In this document: one piece after another, positions 1 to 3,149 of the stretch
How positions within the stretch are numbered: the first letter of the stretch is position 1
Layout: the number at the start of each line of letters is the position of its first letter
Source: Ruminococcus sp.
GTDB taxonomy: Bacteria; Bacillota; Clostridia; Oscillospirales; Ruminococcaceae
Length of the DNA stretch: 5,805 bases
Reading direction: 5' to 3'
Assembly (NCBI RefSeq): GCF_019417665.1
Contig: NZ_DXUU01000092.1
Location: 1 to 5,805 of the forward strand
Made by a program: the position numbers and the translations under genes
The notes under the pieces: generated by a model
Databases searched by the model: none
What the model saw: only the letters and a program-made list of their open reading frames with translations
Told to the model about the DNA's origin: nothing

Positions 1-41
1 ATGGGCGGAATTGACGAAAGATTATCTCTTTCTTTCCCAAT

Positions 42-70
42 ATTATACCATACTGGAATTTGTTTATACA
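42..70 (-). promoter_or_regulatory. possible divergent promoter with perfect extended -10
   Basis: On the minus strand, positions 50-42 read TGGTATAAT, a perfect extended -10 (TGnTATAAT). The hexamer 17 bp upstream (complement of 65-70, TGTATA) is a poor -35, matching only three of six bases, but extended -10 promoters tolerate this. If real, it would fire leftwards out of the window, divergent from the regulator gene. No start codon or clear ribosome binding site is visible on the minus strand before the window edge, so a target gene cannot be named. An AT-rich leader can give such a match by chance. Confidence 0.25.
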
Positions 71-72
71 GC

Positions 73-101
73 TTGATTTTTGGTTGAAATTGTGGTATTA
101 T
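73..101 (+). promoter_or_regulatory. promoter of the regulator-kinase operon
   Basis: A -35-like TTGATT (73-78) and a -10 TATTAT (96-101) are separated by exactly 17 bp. The -10 is preceded by TG at 93-94, making it an extended -10 element. Transcription would begin near 107-108, leaving an untranslated leader of about 25 nt that contains the AGAGG ribosome binding site (117-121). The core resembles the agrD promoter: TTGAAATT followed by GTGGTAT occurs in both. No copy of the GACCAAATG box seen upstream of agrD is present here, so the operon may be expressed constitutively. Confidence 0.6.
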
Positions 102-131
102 TTTGTAAAAAGAAAGAGAGGCAAATATAAA

Positions 132-863
132 ATGATTCAGATAGCAATTGTGGATGATGAAATAAATCAGATTCAATTGATACAACGTATTGTGGAAAAT
201 TTTTTTAGAGAAAAAGAAATTCAGATTTCCGTGAACATGTTTAGAAGCGGAGAATTATTACTTTCCGAGTCTATTTCTTATGATCTTATTTTTCTGGACA
301 TTCAAATGGGTGGAATGGATGGAATCGAAACAGCACAGCGCCTGCGAGTCAATAATAAAAAAGCGGTACTATTTTATGTAACTTCTTATCAGAATTACAT
401 TCAAAAAAGTATGACAATACATCCATTTGCCTTTATTGTAAAGCCTTTTTTGGAGGAAGATGTTCGCAGAAACTTAGAAGACTTTTTGATGTATACAAAT
501 TCTGTGAAAGAAAAAAAGTCACAGGAGATATACCAAATTCATACGATGGATGATCGTCGTTTTCAAGTAAATATGGGGGAGATTCTCTATTTTCATTATT
601 TGGACAACCGTATTGTTGAGATAGTCATGTCAAAAGACATATATAGAATAAAAGATGGTATTATGCATATATATTCCACACTGAATCCGAAATATTTTAT
701 CATGCCAAATCAAAGCTTTATCGTCAATCTTCATCGTTTAAGAGAAATTGATGGAAAAAATAAGAAATTGGTGATGGAAAACGGTGATTTAATACTGATT
801 GCTCGGAGAAAATACAATGAGATTATAGAGGCATTAAATTGTTACATAGCTGAGGGGGTATGA
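132..863 (+). CDS. LytTR-family response regulator (AgrA-type)
   Basis: Cytoplasmic transcription regulator of 243 aa, a usual length for the AgrA/LytR family. Residues 1-120 form a CheY-like receiver: acidic pair D8/D9, phospho-acceptor D56 in LIFLDIQMGGMDG, T84 in the YVTS strand, and K104-P105 in the VKPF turn. Residues about 135-240 form a LytTR DNA-binding domain, recognised from the QSFIVNL segment (195-199) and the ARRKY segment (224-228). The frame is open back to a TTG at 60, but ATG 132 is chosen. It has AGAGG 10 nt upstream, starts directly at the conserved IAIVDDE strand, and lies downstream of the promoter. The gene overlaps the kinase gene by 4 nt (ATGA), so the two are co-transcribed and probably translationally coupled. 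Its likely target is the pair of direct repeats at 2189-2218 upstream of agrD. Family assignment is secure; the AgrA role rests on the neighbouring agrD and agrB. Confidence 0.93.
   Translation: MIQIAIVDDEINQIQLIQRIVENFFREKEIQISVNMFRSGELLLSESISYDLIFLDIQMGGMDGIETAQRLRVNNKKAVLFYVTSYQNYIQKSMTIHPFAFIVKPFLEEDVRRNLEDFLMYTNSVKEKKSQEIYQIHTMDDRRFQVNMGEILYFHYLDNRIVEIVMSKDIYRIKDGIMHIYSTLNPKYFIMPNQSFIVNLHRLREIDGKNKKLVMENGDLILIARRKYNEIIEALNCYIAEGV
852..858 (+). promoter_or_regulatory. ribosome binding site deciding the kinase start
   Basis: GAGGGGG lies only 1 nt before the ATG at 860 but about 10 nt before the in-frame ATG at 869. Normal Shine-Dalgarno spacing therefore favours 869, although the ATGA overlap at 860-863 would suit stop-start coupling. 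The two options differ by three residues at the N-terminus and do not change the predicted membrane topology. Confidence 0.5.
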
Positions 864-2152
864 TTGAAATGCAGTTTATATTAGATTGTGTTACGACAGT
901 ACTGACGGCGGTGCTGTGTTTTTTAATGCTTTTTCATAAGTATGAAGTAAAACAAGATCATTTAGTCGCAAGAATAGCGGTAATTGGATGTATCATCGCC
1001 GTTAAGATGGGTGTTCTATTGCTTCACATGTCACCGTTAAACCTGCTAACAATTTGGGCTGTATGTGTTTTTGTAATATATACAATGTATCAATGTCGAT
1101 TGAATACAGCCTTGATTTATTCTTTTGTTTTTTTAATGATAGCTCTTGTAGCTGACGCCTTGGGAGTGCTAGTCGTTTCGAATTTTTATCATAACACAAT
1201 ATCCGAAACGCTTGGAGCAACAGATTTGGTGTGGCATCACCATATATGGAATTGGATACTGCAGATATTTTTATCAAGAATCACTGCTTTGATTATTCGA
1301 AAAAATGATAACATTCGAGTGAAATGGCACGAAATATTATTTTACATACTTTTGCTTTTATTTGAAACCATACTGTTTGCCTGTATTTCATCCGCAGTTC
1401 AGGATTACATGAGCGGGCAGTTTATGATTTTGATGATGTCAGGTTTTATGATATTAGACATTTACATTATGTATATTTTTCATAAAATTTCATTATCCAG
1501 AGAGAATGAACAAAAAGTACGTTTGATGCAGCAGCAGGAACAGCTTCAGCTGCAGATGTATCAAGAACTGCACGAAAAATATAGGACAACACGTGAAATT
1601 GCACATGATATTAATCGTCACATTTCTTCTTTAAAAGCTTTGATTGCAGCAAATCCAAATGAACAGGCAGAGCATTACCTGTCAGATATGACGGAAGATA
1701 CAGAGCGTTTGCGCCCAACGATTCATAATCAGAATGCCATGCTGGAAATTATATTAAATACAGTGTCTGACAGGTGTGAAAAGGAACATATTCTTTTAGA
1801 AATGAATGTCGAAGATTTTCCAATGCAATTCATCTCTGACATGGATATGACAGCTATTTTTTCCAATTTACTGGATAATGCAATTGATGCTTGTTTGGAA
1901 ATTTCAAAATCACAAAGAAAAATCTATGTTGTTCTCCGAAAACAAATGGGGCTAATTGTATTGCGAATTACAAATGCATGTAAAGAAACGGAACCACGTG
2001 AATTTCGCTTTCATCATTCTACAAAGGCATATCATTCTGGAATCGGTTTGTCTAATGTAAGAAAAGCAGTTGAAAAATATAACGGAGTCTTTCGCGTTCA
2101 TCAAGAAAAATGTCAATTTTGTGTTTCTATTACTTTTAATGATAATACATGA
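860..2152 (+). CDS. GHKL sensor histidine kinase (AgrC-type peptide receptor)
   Basis: Membrane histidine kinase of 430 aa (427 if it starts at ATG 869, better spaced from the ribosome binding site). The first ~208 residues are hydrophobic, with about six or seven membrane segments near 6-25, 38-56, 60-77, 83-106, 125-146, 157-178 and 186-208, as in AgrC peptide receptors. A Gln/Glu-rich coiled coil (about 212-245) leads to the H-box, with probable phospho-acceptor H249 in REIAHDINRH. The ATPase domain shows the N-box NLLDNAIDAC (336-345, Mg-ATP residue N340) and the G-box SGIGLSN (393-399). This GHKL/HATPase_c_5 arrangement is typical of kinases paired with LytTR regulators. The gene overlaps the regulator and is followed directly by a strong terminator. 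Inference: it senses the cyclic peptide made from the downstream agrD and phosphorylates the upstream regulator at D56. Kinase identity is near certain; the ligand is inferred from context. Confidence 0.92.
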   Translation: MIEMQFILDCVTTVLTAVLCFLMLFHKYEVKQDHLVARIAVIGCIIAVKMGVLLLHMSPLNLLTIWAVCVFVIYTMYQCRLNTALIYSFVFLMIALVADALGVLVVSNFYHNTISETLGATDLVWHHHIWNWILQIFLSRITALIIRKNDNIRVKWHEILFYILLLLFETILFACISSAVQDYMSGQFMILMMSGFMILDIYIMYIFHKISLSRENEQKVRLMQQQEQLQLQMYQELHEKYRTTREIAHDINRHISSLKALIAANPNEQAEHYLSDMTEDTERLRPTIHNQNAMLEIILNTVSDRCEKEHILLEMNVEDFPMQFISDMDMTAIFSNLLDNAIDACLEISKSQRKIYVVLRKQMGLIVLRITNACKETEPREFRFHHSTKAYHSGIGLSNVRKAVEKYNGVFRVHQEKCQFCVSITFNDNT

Positions 2153-2156
2153 ATTG

Positions 2157-2188
2157 GGAGAGCAGAATGGTCTGCTCTCCTTTCTTTT
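2157..2188 (+). terminator. rho-independent terminator after the kinase gene
   Basis: GGAGAGCAGA (2157-2166) and TCTGCTCTCC (2171-2180) pair perfectly over 10 bp around the loop ATGG, followed by TTTCTTTT. It starts 5 nt after the kinase stop codon. It ends the regulator-kinase transcript and separates it from agrDB, which therefore needs its own promoter. Confidence 0.93.
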
Positions 2189-2218
2189 GACCAAATGATG
2201 TCGAAAAACGACCAAATG
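2189..2218 (+). promoter_or_regulatory. putative LytTR regulator operator, 21-bp-phased direct repeats
   Basis: The 9-mer GACCAAATG occurs at 2189-2197 and again at 2210-2218, with the match continuing to 11 of 12 bases (ATG versus GTG at the end). The start-to-start distance is 21 bp, two helical turns. LytTR regulators such as staphylococcal AgrA bind 9-bp direct repeats with 12-bp spacers, which is the same geometry, although the sequence differs from the staphylococcal box. The second box ends 11 nt before the -35 of the agrD promoter, a normal position for an activator. I infer this is where the regulator encoded at 132-863 binds to autoinduce agrDB. Confidence 0.72.
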
Positions 2219-2229
2219 GTGCAAATGTA

Positions 2230-2258
2230 TTGCTATTTTGAAATTATTGTGGTATAGT
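2230..2258 (+). promoter_or_regulatory. agrDB promoter
   Basis: TTGCTA (2230-2235) as -35 and TATAGT (2253-2258) as -10 lie 17 bp apart. The -10 has TG one base upstream (TGGTATAGT), an extended -10. Transcription would start near 2265, giving a leader of about 36 nt before agrD. The element lies just downstream of the direct-repeat operator. Confidence 0.68.
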
Positions 2259-2285
2259 GAAATTGCAAGATATCTTGAATCTGAA

Positions 2286-2292
2286 AAGGAGG
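2286..2292 (+). promoter_or_regulatory. agrD ribosome binding site
   Basis: AAGGAGG, close to the ideal Shine-Dalgarno sequence, ends 8 nt before ATG 2301. It fixes the agrD start there, rather than at the out-of-frame ATG at 2296 or at the far upstream in-frame ATG region near 2238, which lies inside the promoter. Confidence 0.85.
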
Positions 2293-2300
2293 TACATGTC

Positions 2301-2450
2301 ATGAAGAATATGAAAACAAAAAAGAAAATGCTGTCCGGTGTGGCTTCAGTTACAAAGAAAACATCTTCTTTCTTCGCTAACGTTTCGTGCGCTTGGTGGG
2401 ATTACGATCCGAAGATGCCGAAGTCTGTGAAAAAGATGCGGAAGTTCTGA
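2301..2450 (+). CDS. agrD: AgrD-like cyclic autoinducer peptide precursor
   Basis: Precursor of a cyclic (thio)lactone signalling peptide, 49 aa, the usual AgrD length. Three parts can be seen. A lysine-rich, weakly amphipathic leader (residues 1-28) would bind the membrane face. The core SCAWWDY (29-35) has the single cysteine, C30. The C-terminal recognition tail begins DPKMPKS (36-42) and ends in a basic KKMRKF. The Cys-aromatic core followed by [ED]P-x-x-P-K is the hallmark of clostridial AgrD proteins; from memory, C. perfringens has CLWFT followed by HEPEVP. By that alignment the mature ring would be C-A-W-W-D (C30-D34), with Y35 as an alternative end. The gene has its own promoter and a strong ribosome binding site, and its TGA overlaps the agrB ATG by one base. 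The tail is basic, unlike the acidic staphylococcal tail. Small size rules out fold-based evidence, but motif and context agree. Confidence 0.9.
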   Translation: MKNMKTKKKMLSGVASVTKKTSSFFANVSCAWWDYDPKMPKSVKKMRKF

Positions 2451-3037
2451 TGCTGGAACATTTATCTGAGAAATTTGCAGGGAAATTAGTACATGCAGGA
2501 GTTATTTCCGAAACAGATGCAGACGTGTATGTGTACGGATTCTTCCAGGGCATGATGCTGCTTCTGAACGTGCTAACGACGTTATTGTTGGGCATATTGT
2601 TTCAGCAGCTTCTCCTCTGCATATTATTAAATGCAGCGTACATACCAATTCGGATCAGCGCCGGTGGTCATCATGCAGACAGTCCCTTTCGATGCTATAT
2701 CAATTCTACCATCATGATTGCGATTTTGCTTGCGGTAATTAAGTGGATTCCAATTCATCCGATTGCATCCGTTATTTTACTTGTGGTTGCAAGTATTGTC
2801 ATCTGGATTCTGTCACCAGTGGAAGCGGAAAATAATCCACTGGATGAGACAGAACAATACGTGTATCGTAAGCGAACAAGAATTGTTCTGGGAATTGAAG
2901 CGGCGGCTAGCATATTCTCTCTAATCTTTTTGAAAGAACAGATTGCCGCAACAATTGTACTGGGATTGTTTACAGAAGCATGGATGCTTATCATCGGTGC
3001 TGCGATGAATCATAAAAGAAAAACAACAACTATATGA
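2450..3037 (+). CDS. agrB: AgrB-family accessory gene regulator peptidase
   Basis: Integral membrane cysteine endopeptidase of 195 aa that cuts the AgrD C-terminal tail and forms the thiolactone ring. The family motif R-x-x-x-G-G-x-H is present at 68-75, with catalytic H75 and C82 seven residues apart, as in staphylococcal AgrB (H77/C84). The later conserved SPVEAENNPL stretch (122-131) is also characteristic. Hydrophobic segments lie near 31-51, 53-67, 84-98, 103-121, 148-165 and 168-187. The frame is open upstream to a GTG at 2387, which would add 21 residues. ATG 2450 is preferred because it forms TGATG with the agrD stop (coupled reinitiation), has GGAAG 5 nt upstream, and gives the usual family length. 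The N-terminal extension would only be agrD core sequence read in another frame. The substrate is almost certainly the adjacent AgrD. Confidence 0.94.
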   Translation: MLEHLSEKFAGKLVHAGVISETDADVYVYGFFQGMMLLLNVLTTLLLGILFQQLLLCILLNAAYIPIRISAGGHHADSPFRCYINSTIMIAILLAVIKWIPIHPIASVILLVVASIVIWILSPVEAENNPLDETEQYVYRKRTRIVLGIEAAASIFSLIFLKEQIAATIVLGLFTEAWMLIIGAAMNHKRKTTTI

Positions 3038-3041
3038 ACGT

Positions 3042-3092
3042 AAAATGCAAGGCTTTATATCTATACTTCGGGTATAAAATCTTGCATTTTTT
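3042..3092 (+). terminator. terminator after agrB
   Basis: AAAATGCAAG (3042-3051) pairs perfectly with CTTGCATTTT (3081-3090). An inner stem TTTATA/TATAAA (3054-3059 with 3073-3078) extends the hairpin. The 3' arm runs into six T residues (3087-3092). It lies 5 nt after the agrB stop. The A-run on the left arm also gives U on the opposite strand, so it could act in both directions. It separates agrDB from the large secreted protein gene. Confidence 0.82.
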
Positions 3093-3125
3093 GAAACATG
3101 GGGGTTGTCGAAAAAAGTATATAAC
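3091..3125 (+). promoter_or_regulatory. probable weak promoter region of the Rhs-protein gene
   Basis: Between the terminator and the next gene, a TATATAAC stretch (3118-3125) can serve as -10. The only reasonable -35, TTGAAA (3091-3096), is 21 bp from TATATA, longer than ideal. Over-long spacers are known in AgrA-activated staphylococcal promoters, so activator dependence is possible. The string TGTCGAAAAA (3106-3115) is shared with the spacer of the agrDB operator (2199-2208). No copy of GACCAAATG is present. Confidence 0.3.
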
Positions 3126-3137
3126 ATGAAATTAAAA

Positions 3138-3143
3138 AGGAGG
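3138..3143 (+). promoter_or_regulatory. ribosome binding site of the Rhs-protein gene
   Basis: AGGAGG ends 6 nt before ATG 3150 and is preceded by an A-rich run. It fixes the start of the long reading frame, whose first residues form a signal peptide. Confidence 0.85.
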
Positions 3144-3149
3144 ATATTG

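Noticed and set aside
2..76. An open frame without a start (24 codons, ending TGA at 74-76) that might be the 3' end of an upstream gene
   Set aside because: Too short to recognise, no family motif, and the opposite strand shows a plausible divergent promoter over the same bases. The sequence to the left would decide; it cannot be supported here.
60..131. N-terminal extension of the response regulator from TTG 60
   Set aside because: It would start upstream of the predicted transcription start and add 24 residues before the conserved first strand of the receiver. ATG 132 has the ribosome binding site.
2387..2449. Upstream GTG start for agrB
   Set aside because: The 21 added residues are the agrD core read in another frame, there is no well-placed ribosome binding site, and family length favours ATG 2450.
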